64,000 bases of DNA from Bacteroidia bacterium (GTDB lineage: Bacteria; Bacteroidota; Bacteroidia; UKL13-3): NCBI GenBank assembly GCA_021740845.1, contig JAIOYZ010000002.1:62001-126000 (forward strand), read 5' to 3'. Under the pieces are notes generated by a model. It was not told where the DNA came from. It saw nothing but the letters and a program-made list of their open reading frames with translations, and made no database searches. This document shows positions 17,704 to 25,132 of this stretch, piece by piece. Both the position numbers and the translations under genes were made by a program. The first letter of the stretch is position 1, and every line of letters begins with the position of its first letter.

Positions 17704-18645
17704 TTAGTTTAAGAAACCAGAATTGATAAAACTCTTTTCTATTATTTCGGCTACGGCAATTTCCATAGGATTATGCCTATCAAGTAGTGGATTAATTTCA
17801 GTGGTTTCAAATCCAAACAAATTTGGTAATTGCAATAATTCACTTAATAATTCTATCGCTTGGTCTTTGCTTAATCCATCAGGAACAGGAGTTCCTGTAC
17901 CATATGAAATTGATGGATCTAAACTGTCAACATCAAATGAAACTAAGATATGATTGCAATTCGATAAATGTGAAATTGTTTCTTCAATAATTTTTTTCAG
18001 CCCCAATTCTTTCCTTGTAAGCGGAGTAAAATATTTAATCGACAATTCCCCTAATAAATTAATTTCCTCTTCCTCCAAATCTCGCAAATCAATAAATACT
18101 AAATCACTAGATTCTACCTTAGGTGAAACATTTTTGTCGCCTAATAATAAAAGTTCTTTCCATTTAGATTGAATGGATTTTTCTACTTTATTCCTAGGAT
18201 GTTTTGGTTCGGCCAAACCTAATGCTGCCCCCAAAGGCATTCCATGAACGTTTCCACTTGGAGAAGTATAAGGTGTATGTAAATCTGCATGTGCATCAAT
18301 CCAAATCACCCCCAATTTATTCTCTGGAAAACTATTCTTGTAGGCAGAAATAGCAGAAAGGCCATTGCTATGATCACCACTAATAATCCATGGTGTTCCG
18401 CCATTTTTAACTACTTCTTCAATTATTTGAATGGATCTTTTTTGGGTTTCAATTATCGCGTCAATATGAAGTCCGAATTCGGATGAATAATCCTCAACTA
18501 ATTCAGTATTGTCTACAACATGAACTGGAATTGAATTAATTAATGAGCTTGATAATTCTTTAAGCAAAGCTTGTGGACCTAATTTAGCACCTTTTTTACC
18601 AGCGCCAAAATCAGATTCAATAGTTATAATGTTTACATTTTTCAC
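17704..18645 (-). CDS. Arginase-family ureohydrolase
   Basis: The protein is 313 aa. The binuclear manganese ligands are all visible: GDHSNGLS (His), WIDAHADLHTPY (Asp, His, Asp) and VSFDVDSLDPS (two Asp). The motif SPSGNVHGMPLG after the second set matches the arginine-contact loop of arginase rather than agmatinase, so hydrolysis of L-arginine to ornithine and urea is most likely. Formimidoylglutamase is the main alternative. It is divergent from an arginine decarboxylase gene; the two would compete for, or partition, arginine. Confidence 0.88.
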   Translation of the reverse strand: MKNVNIITIESDFGAGKKGAKLGPQALLKELSSSLINSIPVHVVDNTELVEDYSSEFGLHIDAIIETQKRSIQIIEEVVKNGGTPWIISGDHSNGLSAISAYKNSFPENKLGVIWIDAHADLHTPYTSPSGNVHGMPLGAALGLAEPKHPRNKVEKSIQSKWKELLLLGDKNVSPKVESSDLVFIDLRDLEEEEINLLGELSIKYFTPLTRKELGLKKIIEETISHLSNCNHILVSFDVDSLDPSISYGTGTPVPDGLSKDQAIELLSELLQLPNLFGFETTEINPLLDRHNPMEIAVAEIIEKSFINSGFLN

Positions 18646-18802
18646 AAAACCTCCATAAATGGTGGAATGGCAAAGATATCTATTTTACCCTAAGGGCAAA
18701 AAATGGCGGTAAATAAGTAATCCACCAACTGTATAAATAAATCACAATTTATTTATACAATATACCTTTCTAATTCATTAAAATTGCACAAACTTTATTG
18801 CA

Positions 18803-20209
18803 TTGACTACTTTACAAATTAAAAACAAGTATACCGACTTAATTCACCAAACCTTCTTTTTTCCACGTCATGGTTTTGAGGTAGTTAATAATGAATTGCA
18901 ATTTCATGGAATTGATTTGGTGAAACTTATTGAGGAGTTTGGCTCCCCATTAAAATTTACCTATTTGCCAAAAATTACAAGTCAAATTGAAAAAGCACGA
19001 ACTTTATTTGCAAATGCTTTTGAAAAATATGATTACCAAGGCAAATACAATTATTGTTATTGCACAAAAAGCTCTCACTTTAGTTTCGTTTTGAACCAAG
19101 TTTTAAAAAGTGGTGTTGATTTAGAAACCAGTTCGGCTTTCGACCTATCAATTATTGAACGATTAGCCGCCCAAGGAAAATTTAAAAAGGACCAGTTTAT
19201 AATTTGTAACGGTTATAAAACTGAAATTTATGCTAAAAACATGGCAAAATTGGTTCAAAACGGATTTGAAAACTTGGTTTGTGTTTTAGATAATGTGAAT
19301 GAATTTGAACTAATAAGCAAATACACTGAACAAAAGACCAAATTAGGAATTCGTATTGCTACAGAAGAAGAACCTAATTTCCTAGTTTATACCTCTCGAT
19401 TAGGTATGAGCCATAAAAAAATATTGGATTTTTATAAAGGCAAAATTCAAAACCATCCCAATTTCGATTTAAAGGTTTTGCATTTTTTTGTTAATTCTGG
19501 AATTAGAGATACCACCTATTTTTGGAGTGAGTTAACAAGATTGGTTAATGTTTATTGCGATGTAAAGGAAGTTTGCGAGGAGTTGGATACCCTAGATATT
19601 GGAGGTGGTATGCCAATTTATACTTCTTTGGGTGTAGAATATGATTATGATTATATGATAGATCAAATTGTTTATTATATCAAAGCAATTTGTGATAATC
19701 GTAAGGTTCCAGTTCCAAATATTTTCACAGAATTTGGCTCATTTACAGTAGGTGAAAGTGGAGGAATGCTGTATTCAATTATTGGTCAGAAAGAGCAAAA
19801 TGATAAGGAATTGTGGTATATGATTAATAGCTCATTTATTACCACTTTGCCAGATACTTGGGGTATTGGACAAAAATTTATTATGTTGGCAATTAACCAA
19901 TGGAATAATGAGTTTCAAAGAATAAATTTAGGTGGTTTAACCTGTGATAGCCAAGATTTCTATAATTCCGATACCAATACCAATCAGGTTTTTATGCCCA
20001 AATTAAAAGAAGGAGAAACTCTACATATGGGATTTTTCCATACAGGTGCATACCAAGAAAGCCTCGGCGGTTATGGAGGAATTCAACATTGCTTGATTCC
20101 TGCACCAAAACATATTCTAATTGATAAGGATTCAGAAGGCAATTTGAAATACGAATTGTTTGCTAAAGAGCAGGATCCAGAAAGTATGTTAAATATTTTA
20201 GGTTATTAA
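18803..20209 (+). CDS. speA: Biosynthetic arginine decarboxylase (PLP-dependent, fold III)
   Basis: The protein is 468 aa. It converts arginine to agmatine, the first step of one polyamine route. The barrel domain carries KYNYCYCTKSSHFSFV with the PLP-binding Lys, VDLETSSAFDLSII, and DTLDIGGGMPIYTS, the glycine-rich phosphate loop. The C-terminal beta domain has FTEFGSFTVGESGG and CDSQDFYN with the active-site Cys-Asp. This is the shorter Bacteroidota form, not the 630-residue E. coli type. The first in-frame start is TTG 18803; no ATG precedes the conserved N-terminus. A 46-aa gene follows 45 bp downstream. Confidence 0.88.
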   Translation: MTTLQIKNKYTDLIHQTFFFPRHGFEVVNNELQFHGIDLVKLIEEFGSPLKFTYLPKITSQIEKARTLFANAFEKYDYQGKYNYCYCTKSSHFSFVLNQVLKSGVDLETSSAFDLSIIERLAAQGKFKKDQFIICNGYKTEIYAKNMAKLVQNGFENLVCVLDNVNEFELISKYTEQKTKLGIRIATEEEPNFLVYTSRLGMSHKKILDFYKGKIQNHPNFDLKVLHFFVNSGIRDTTYFWSELTRLVNVYCDVKEVCEELDTLDIGGGMPIYTSLGVEYDYDYMIDQIVYYIKAICDNRKVPVPNIFTEFGSFTVGESGGMLYSIIGQKEQNDKELWYMINSSFITTLPDTWGIGQKFIMLAINQWNNEFQRINLGGLTCDSQDFYNSDTNTNQVFMPKLKEGETLHMGFFHTGAYQESLGGYGGIQHCLIPAPKHILIDKDSEGNLKYELFAKEQDPESMLNILGY

Positions 20210-20239
20210 TTGCGTGTATTCAGAATTTTTCTATATTTG
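20210..20239 (+). promoter_or_regulatory. Predicted strong promoter for the 46-aa basic peptide gene
   Basis: TTG (20210-20212), exactly 19 bp, then TATATTTG (20232-20239) is a near-perfect match to the Bacteroidota TTTG-N19-TAnnTTTG promoter. It overlaps the speA stop codon region and lies 15 bp before the ATG. Confidence 0.65.
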
Positions 20240-20254
20240 CACAAAAATAATTTT

Positions 20255-20395
20255 ATGGCAACCACCCGTTTGAAAAGAAAAGACAGAAGAAATAAGGTTA
20301 CTTCAGTATTACGTAAAGTAGGTATTAAGGTAAATACACAATTAGTGAAAATTAAATCGCCTAATACTGAGCGTACAATTATTACTGAAGAATAG
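20255..20395 (+). CDS. Small basic protein of unknown function
   Basis: The protein is 46 aa, rich in Lys and Arg (MATTRLKRKDRRNKVTSVLR). The frame opens at 20210, but ATG 20255 follows a consensus promoter and begins the basic peptide. It has a strong promoter 15 bp upstream and a terminator 23 bp downstream, so it can be made alone at high level. Size and charge are like a small ribosome- or nucleic-acid-binding protein, but it lacks the Cys pairs or motifs of known L33-L36 proteins. Function unknown. Confidence 0.7.
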   Translation: MATTRLKRKDRRNKVTSVLRKVGIKVNTQLVKIKSPNTERTIITEE

Positions 20396-20417
20396 TCTTC
20401 TTCTAATTAAGAAATTT

Positions 20418-20442
20418 AAAGCCTCGATTTTATCGGGGCTTT
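20418..20442 (+). terminator. Terminator after the 46-aa gene
   Basis: The 11-bp stem AAAGCCTCGAT/ATCGGGGCTTT (one G-T pair) has a 3-nt loop and is followed by five further T residues. Confidence 0.88.
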
Positions 20443-20464
20443 TTTTTGCAAAAAAAATGCATAA

Positions 20465-20497
20465 AAAAAGGTGAATTCAAATGAATATCACCTTTTT
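20465..20497 (-). terminator. Terminator after tRNA-Leu
   Basis: The 10-bp stem AAAAAGGTGA/TCACCTTTTT has an inner ATTC/GAAT extension. On the minus strand it directly follows the tRNA 3' end. Confidence 0.75.
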
Positions 20498-20498
20498 G

Positions 20499-20581
20499 TG
20501 CCGTGAAGGAGACTCGAACTCCTACGCCCTTGCGAGCACCACCCCCTCAAGATGGCATGTCTACCATTTCACCACCACGGC
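20499..20581 (-). tRNA. tRNA-Leu, anticodon GAG
   Basis: On the minus strand the 83 nt fold as a class II tRNA. The acceptor stem GCCGTGG pairs with TCACGGC. The anticodon stem CCATC/GGTGG encloses the loop TTGAGGG, giving anticodon GAG (reads CUC/CUU). There is a long variable arm and a T arm AGGAG-TTCGAGT-CTCCT. The discriminator is A; CCA is not encoded. A terminator hairpin follows immediately. Confidence 0.96.
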
Positions 20582-20633
20582 TTTTTTTGCTGTCGCAATA
20601 TCTTTCTAAATACTTAATTATAAAAGAAGTTTT

Positions 20634-20787
20634 CTACTTAACGGCACCTTTAAGAGGATTTAGCACTGTGGAAACACCATCTACAATACTAGTAAATCCG
20701 TCCACCACAGCCTGGAAATCTGTTACAAACAAAACAATAATGAATGTAACAAGTGCTACGAAGAAAAATCGAAGAAGTTGGTTCATA
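20634..20787 (-). pseudogene. Possible small membrane peptide gene broken by a frameshift
   Basis: From ATG 20787 the minus strand reads MNQLLRFFF and then leaves the frame near 20760. The adjacent frame continues with a hydrophobic segment VALVTFIIVLFVTDFQ and VSTVLNPLKGAVK before a stop at 20634. Joined, this would be a 49-50 aa peptide with one transmembrane helix, but no single frame has a start and the whole sequence. It may be a degraded gene, a sequencing indel or chance. Confidence 0.3.
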
Positions 20788-20901
20788 AGAATTAATTTCC
20801 AATATCAAAAATAAGTATTTGTGAGCGTCCAAAATTAAAATTTCTAAAACATTTTCCCCAAACAAAAGGATTTTTCTATTTTAGTGAACTATTAAACTAA
20901 A

Positions 20902-21768
20902 ATGTACGAATTAAAATCGAATCAATTGAAAATTCAAGTATCTGAAAATGGTGCTGAATTAATTTCTGTTAAAGATATTTCCTCCGAGTTTGAATTTATG
21001 TGGAATGCAAATCCCCAGGTTTGGAATAGACATGCTCCCGTATTATTCCCAATAGTTGGAAAGCTCAATAATAACGAAGTGAAAATTGATGGAAATAATT
21101 TTCAAATGGGTCAACATGGATTTGCAAGAGATATGGTTTTTGAACCAATTGAAGTCTATTCTGATCTTGTACAGTTTATGCTTGAGTCAAATGAACAGAC
21201 TTTGGAAAAATTCCCATTCGAATTTAAATTTTTTATAGGTTATGAGTTGGTTGAAAGAACATTGAAAATAACCTATAGAGTTTTAAATATGGGCCAGAAA
21301 AACATGTATTTTTCTGTTGGAGCCCATCCCGGATTTAGCTTACCTATTCAAGATTTATCAAAATACTCAATAAAATTTGAAAAGGAGGAAAACCTAACTA
21401 GACATTTATTAAATAACGGTCTTTTTAATGGAGAAATAGAAAATATTGGTTCGAACCAAAATGTATTAAATCTGAATTCAACTCTTTTTGAAAAGGATGC
21501 GATTGTTTTGAAAAACCTGGAAAGTAAATGGCTCAAATTGGTTCAAAACGATTCTGACTTTTCTATTAAGATGGAAATGGATGATTTTCCTTACTTTGGG
21601 ATTTGGACGAAAGCTGGTCAACAGGCTTTTATTTGTTTGGAACCTTGGCAAGGTTTAGCAGATAAAATCAATTTTTCGGAGGAAATTGAAAATAAAGAAG
21701 GGATTATTTGTTTAGGACCAGGTTCTGAGCATATATCTAGCTATACAGTAGAATTCAATTTTGGATAA
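20902..21768 (+). CDS. Aldose 1-epimerase family protein
   Basis: The protein is 288 aa with a galactose-mutarotase-like beta-sandwich. Visible marks are HAPVLFPIVGKL near residue 45, MGQHGFARDMVFE with the conserved HGF(A)R, the catalytic His in FSVGAHPGFSLP at about 145, and FICLEPWQGLAD near 250 with the catalytic Glu. It would interconvert sugar anomers in the cytoplasm; this LacX-like subgroup may act on phosphorylated sugars. The gene overlaps the convergent gene at its 3' end by 28 bp. Confidence 0.88.
   Translation: MYELKSNQLKIQVSENGAELISVKDISSEFEFMWNANPQVWNRHAPVLFPIVGKLNNNEVKIDGNNFQMGQHGFARDMVFEPIEVYSDLVQFMLESNEQTLEKFPFEFKFFIGYELVERTLKITYRVLNMGQKNMYFSVGAHPGFSLPIQDLSKYSIKFEKEENLTRHLLNNGLFNGEIENIGSNQNVLNLNSTLFEKDAIVLKNLESKWLKLVQNDSDFSIKMEMDDFPYFGIWTKAGQQAFICLEPWQGLADKINFSEEIENKEGIICLGPGSEHISSYTVEFNFG
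21448..21457. repeat. Perfect-palindrome variant GGTTCGAACC of the dispersed motif
   Basis: It is inside the epimerase gene and differs from the common motif by one central base, which makes the dyad symmetry complete. Confidence 0.6.
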
Positions 21769-22094
21769 TTTAATAGTTTATTAAATATAACTCCTCCAAA
21801 TCCATAAGCGAATAAATCAAAAAAATCGGCGGTAAACTCATTTGAGAAATAGGGGAAAATACCCTCAAAAATGATAGAAAAAACTAGCCATGTGCCTAAA
21901 ATTTGCATTTTTGAAAAAACAAAAGTGGCGAGAACAAATTCTTGTTGAACCCAAATCCCAAATCCTAAAACAATGGGAATTAGTAGAATATCATCCAAAT
22001 AATTACTAATAAAAAAAATTGGTTCAAACCGAAATTGAATCCATTTTTCTATTACAAAAAGTGTTATAATAATTAAATACCTACTTAAAAGCAT
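21741..22094 (-). CDS. Small integral membrane protein of unknown function
   Basis: The protein is 117 aa with three to four hydrophobic segments (YLIIITLFVIEKW, DILLIPIVLGFGIWV, ILGTWLVFSIIFEGIFPYF, FFDLFAYGFGGVIFN). The pattern NYLDDILLIPIVLG and the later ADFFDLFAYGFGG recall a Bacteroidota family sometimes labelled magnesium citrate secondary transporter, but it is far too short for a known citrate transporter and the name seems unsupported. It lies 2 bp downstream of the zinc-ribbon gene, forming an operon with it and the SRPBCC gene. Confidence 0.65.
   Translation of the reverse strand: MLLSRYLIIITLFVIEKWIQFRFEPIFFISNYLDDILLIPIVLGFGIWVQQEFVLATFVFSKMQILGTWLVFSIIFEGIFPYFSNEFTADFFDLFAYGFGGVIFNKLLNYPKLNSTV
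22021..22030 (+). repeat. Dispersed motif GGTTCAAACC, exact copy 8
   Basis: It is inside the small membrane protein gene near its start. On the coding strand it reads Arg-Phe-Glu-Pro. The flanks match the wider consensus (ATTGGTTCAAACCGAAATT). Confidence 0.85.
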
Positions 22095-22096
22095 TA

Positions 22097-22399
22097 CTAA
22101 CCAGGCAATAAAGCCAAAATAATGGCAACAAATGCAATTAAGAAAATCAGTACCATTTGTCCACTCTGAATTGACCTTTCAAGCCAGAATAACAATTTAT
22201 TGTTTTCCGAGTTCTTAATTTTAACCATTTTCATCATGGGAGAGCCTTCCCTTTGTTCTCTTTCTAATTCAGCCCTTTCTTCCCTGTACTTTTTGTCTAA
22301 AATCTCACCGCAATGCTCGCAAAAGGCCTTTTCCCCGTTCGTCCATTTGCTGCAATGCTCGCATTTTTTGGTTGAGCTAATTATTTCTGAAGATTTCAT
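22097..22399 (-). CDS. Zinc-ribbon small membrane protein
   Basis: The protein is 100 aa. An N-terminal double CxxC zinc ribbon (CEHCSKW ... FCEHCGEIL) is followed by a charged helix (EERAELEREQREG) and a C-terminal transmembrane helix (GQMVLIFLIAFVAIILALLPG). Function unknown; it is probably anchored in the inner membrane with the ribbon in the cytoplasm. Its start overlaps the end of the SRPBCC gene by 23 bp, indicating translational coupling. Confidence 0.75.
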   Translation of the reverse strand: MKSSEIISSTKKCEHCSKWTNGEKAFCEHCGEILDKKYREERAELEREQREGSPMMKMVKIKNSENNKLLFWLERSIQSGQMVLIFLIAFVAIILALLPG

Positions 22400-22835
22400 T
22401 TAGTTGTTGTTCTCGGTAGGCAAATATCTCATTCACTTTCTTATCTACAAACAACCAGTGTAAAAAAGGAGCAAATATCCATCCCTTTGATCTATACTCA
22501 ACAATATCAGTCATTTCGGTTTCATTGCCTACTGATTTAAAGATATGTTGATGGTGCCATTTGGAATAAGGACCACTTATTTGTTCGTCTACAAATGAAT
22601 GTGGAGGATTCCAAACACTAATTTTTGTTTTCCATTTAAAAGGAATACCCATTAATGCAATCTGGTAATTAATAATCTGGCCAGGAAACATTTTAATTGG
22701 CAAAGGAGATAATATTTTAAAATTTATTATAGGAGGGGTAAGAAGATTTAAATTTTCTGCCTTGCTAAAAAATTCAAATACTTCTGCGATAGGTTTGTTA
22801 ATTCTGGTGTTGTGGGAGAGAGTTACGCTTTTCAT
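22377..22835 (-). CDS. SRPBCC (START/polyketide cyclase-like) domain protein
   Basis: The protein is 152 aa. It has the helix-grip fold pattern: an N-terminal strand with NTRINKPIAEVFEFFSKAENL, a WKTKISVWNPPHSFVDEQ strand pair, SKWHHQHIFKSVGNETEMTDIVEY and a long C-terminal helix (FVDKKVNEIFAYREQQL). Such proteins bind a hydrophobic ligand in a deep pocket. Here it is a single-domain cytoplasmic form related to cell-division-inhibitor-like or YfcH-associated SRPBCC proteins; the ligand is unknown. It is the first gene of a three-gene operon and divergent from the HTH regulator, sharing its operator-rich upstream region. Confidence 0.8.
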   Translation of the reverse strand: MKSVTLSHNTRINKPIAEVFEFFSKAENLNLLTPPIINFKILSPLPIKMFPGQIINYQIALMGIPFKWKTKISVWNPPHSFVDEQISGPYSKWHHQHIFKSVGNETEMTDIVEYRSKGWIFAPFLHWLFVDKKVNEIFAYREQQLNEIFRNN

Positions 22836-22892
22836 ACTATACTAAATAACTTTAGGTCAGAATTGTTTTAATCTGCCAAATTTTCCAGTAAT

Positions 22893-23082
22893 ACATTTGT
22901 TTAGGAAAGAAAAACAAATGTTAATACTACGCAAAAAGTATTTATTAAGGTACAGAAAACCAATTAAATACCTACACATATGTTAAGTTTTACTATAAAA
23001 TACAAGTTTACAAATGTTATATAGGGTAGTAAACAATTGTTTTTAATGATTTACATTTGTGAAGGCTCTCTAAACATTTGTT
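22893..23082. promoter_or_regulatory. Array of seven palindromic operator-like sites
   Basis: Seven 8-mers of the form ACAWWTGT lie at 22893-22900, 22914-22921, 22976-22983, 23010-23017, 23033-23040, 23053-23060 and 23074-23081; several extend to AACAAATGTT or AACATTTGTT. Centre-to-centre distances are 21, 62, 34, 23, 20 and 21 bp, so most sites lie on one face of the helix. The array fills the region between the SRPBCC operon and the HTH regulator and is best explained as binding sites for that regulator or another dimeric repressor. Confidence 0.65.
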
Positions 23083-23109
23083 TATACGGCTTATTAATCA
23101 ATACTTTAT

Positions 23110-23568
23110 ATGGATGAATTGAATTTACGTGTGTTAAGTGTAATGGAGGCTAAGCAAATGACCAAAAGCACCTTTGCTTTGGCATTAGATATTTCCTTGC
23201 CTGTATTGACTCATATTAGTTCTGGTAGAAATAAACCAGGTATTGACCTTATACAGAAGATTTTAATGAGATTTAAGGATATTAGCCCCGATTGGCTGTT
23301 ATTAGGAGAAGGACCTATGTTCAGAACAAAAGTGGAAAAGATCAATTTAAAGGCTGAAATAGATAGAATTGACCAAATAATTCAAAATATATCTAGTTTT
23401 TCCTCTAATTCCAATCAAGTTTTGGCATATCATGAGCTTTTACTAAAAGAAATTCTATATCTAAAGGAGCTAAATCCTTATTTGTTCGCTATTAACACGG
23501 AGGCTTCAGAAATGCGTAAAACCCTCGAAGAGCTTAAGTCTGAAATATTATCTAAATTAAAGGATTAA
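23110..23568 (+). CDS. HTH (Xre/CI-like) transcriptional regulator
   Basis: The protein is 152 aa. The N-terminal helix-turn-helix spans about residues 5-70 (VLSVMEAKQMTKSTFALALD, then LPVLTHISSGRNKPGIDLIQ, and DISPDWLLLGEGPMF, a Bacteroidota phage-repressor-like signature). The C-terminal half is predicted coiled coil (LKAEIDRIDQIIQNISS ... MRKTLEELKSEILSKL), suited to dimerisation. There is no peptidase domain, so it is not a LexA-type cleavable repressor. It is preceded by a phased array of palindromic sites, which suggests autoregulation and control of the divergent SRPBCC operon. No phage genes are nearby. Confidence 0.82.
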   Translation: MDELNLRVLSVMEAKQMTKSTFALALDISLPVLTHISSGRNKPGIDLIQKILMRFKDISPDWLLLGEGPMFRTKVEKINLKAEIDRIDQIIQNISSFSSNSNQVLAYHELLLKEILYLKELNPYLFAINTEASEMRKTLEELKSEILSKLKD

Positions 23569-23753
23569 GTAGCTTGTCGTAATATATTGATTTATATAAT
23601 AATATGAGATTGTTTTATTGTGTCTATAAAATTTACAAGTGAAATTTTGTCATCCTTAATTTTTGTATAATGCAGTAAAATTTAAAATTTTAGTGGAATT
23701 TTTTTTCTATTTACTTCTTTAAAATAGAAATTTGAGTAAAACCCTTTTATCAA

Positions 23754-24359
23754 ATGAAAAAGTTGAAAATAGGCCAAAGTGAAAAAGGATTGCTATTTAG
23801 AAATCAATTTTTAGAATTTTTTACTAAAACAAATGTTTTACAAGCAATTCTAATTTATGGCATTAATTGGCTTGGTTTACTTTATTTTCATTTTAAGAGT
23901 TCCAATCTGTCAATTATAGAAAATGTATTAATTTATTTATTTGCGATTCTATCTTGGACCTTATTTGAGTATTTGGCACACAGATATCTATTTCATTTAG
24001 TAAATGAGAGCCTTTGGGTTAAGAAAATTCATTACTTCATCCATGGGATTCACCACCAATTTCCAAGAGATGCAGAAAGGCTAATTATGCCAAGTTTGCC
24101 TGGTTTGATAGTAATTTGGGTGCTTTTCAATCTATTTAATCTGATTTTAGGCGAATATTCCTATTTATTCCTTGCAGGTTTTATAAACGGTTGGGCAATT
24201 TATGTTACAATCCATTATTTAATACATGCTTTTCAACCAATTCCAGGATTCAAAACTTTATGGACGCACCACGCAAAACACCATTATGATAGGGGAGACA
24301 GGGCATTTGGTGTTTCCTCTCCTTTTTGGGATTATATTTTCGGAACCTTACCCGATTAG
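23754..24359 (+). CDS. Fatty acid hydroxylase/sterol desaturase superfamily protein
   Basis: The protein is 201 aa with four hydrophobic segments. The di-iron histidine motifs are in order: EYLAHRYLFHL, YFIHGIHHQFP, and TLWTHHAKHHYD, with a further HYLIHAFQ. This matches the Scs7-like 2-hydroxylase branch, which hydroxylates fatty acyl chains of membrane lipids; in Bacteroidota, sphingolipid or ornithine-lipid acyl chains are plausible substrates (inference). The 3' end overlaps the convergent M48 gene by 4 bp. Confidence 0.88.
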   Translation: MKKLKIGQSEKGLLFRNQFLEFFTKTNVLQAILIYGINWLGLLYFHFKSSNLSIIENVLIYLFAILSWTLFEYLAHRYLFHLVNESLWVKKIHYFIHGIHHQFPRDAERLIMPSLPGLIVIWVLFNLFNLILGEYSYLFLAGFINGWAIYVTIHYLIHAFQPIPGFKTLWTHHAKHHYDRGDRAFGVSSPFWDYIFGTLPD

Positions 24360-25132
24360 GGAAGATTATTCTTTAAGGTTTGGTATTCTTTGGTGAATTT
24401 TTCACCTTTTTTTGCCCCTAATCTTTTCCATTCTTTTAGGATTTCCTCAATTCGGTTATCTGGATTGGGATGTGTACTAATAAACTCAATTAATTCAGGA
24501 TCCTTATTTTCCTTTTTCAATTTTTCGAAAAAGGTTGCAACACCTCTTGCATCATAATCTGTTGCATATAAATAATTTACCGATTTTAAGTCGGCTTCTT
24601 TTTCATCACTTCTGCTAAAAGAAAGGCTTAATAAGTTGGCTCCAATATTTAATAAACTTGAATTGTCAACCCCAAATATAAATTGCAGGATTAATCCAAT
24701 TCCCATGTTTTTAACCATTTGCTGGGTTCCATGACGCATATCTGCATGCGCCATTTCATGTCCCAAAACTCCAGCCAAGGCGCTTTCATTTGGCAGGTAT
24801 TTTATTAATCCAGTAAAAACATAGATATAACCTCCAGGCAAACAAAATGCATTTAAGACTGAATCATCTTCAATAATTTTTAATTCCCAGTGGAAATCAT
24901 TTTGATGTTTCAATTGACCACTGGCCAAAATTTTATCCTTCAGTTTATTTAATGATTGATAAGCCTCAGGGTATTCTGATTCATCTACAATTTTGAAAAA
25001 ACCATTTTCTTCAACTTGCTGGCTGCTTTGATACCCCAAGTTTTCATCTAGGCTTAAAGGAAGCCAATCTCCGCCACAAGAACTGAGAAAAAGGATAGAA
25101 ATTAGGAGAAATAAATACCTAACTTTTACCAT
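24356..25132 (-). CDS. M48-family metallopeptidase lipoprotein
   Basis: The protein is 258 aa. The lipoprotein signal is LLISILFLSSCGGDW. Zinc ligands are in VLGHEMAHADMRHG (HExxH) and FSRSDEKEADLKSVNYL, which gives the downstream Glu. It is the LoiP/BepA-like periplasmic type that trims or degrades misassembled outer membrane proteins. Its start codon overlaps the end of the M13 peptidase gene by 7 bp, so the pair is translationally coupled. Confidence 0.92.
   Translation of the reverse strand: MVKVRYLFLLISILFLSSCGGDWLPLSLDENLGYQSSQQVEENGFFKIVDESEYPEAYQSLNKLKDKILASGQLKHQNDFHWELKIIEDDSVLNAFCLPGGYIYVFTGLIKYLPNESALAGVLGHEMAHADMRHGTQQMVKNMGIGLILQFIFGVDNSSLLNIGANLLSLSFSRSDEKEADLKSVNYLYATDYDARGVATFFEKLKKENKDPELIEFISTHPNPDNRIEEILKEWKRLGAKKGEKFTKEYQTLKNNLP

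Noticed and set aside
20503-20814. 103-aa plus-strand open frame
   Set aside because: It runs antisense through the tRNA-Leu gene and has no plausible protein features.
23110-23568. CI-like regulator as a sign of a prophage
   Set aside because: No integrase, structural or lysis genes and no attachment repeats surround it; the neighbours are chromosomal.
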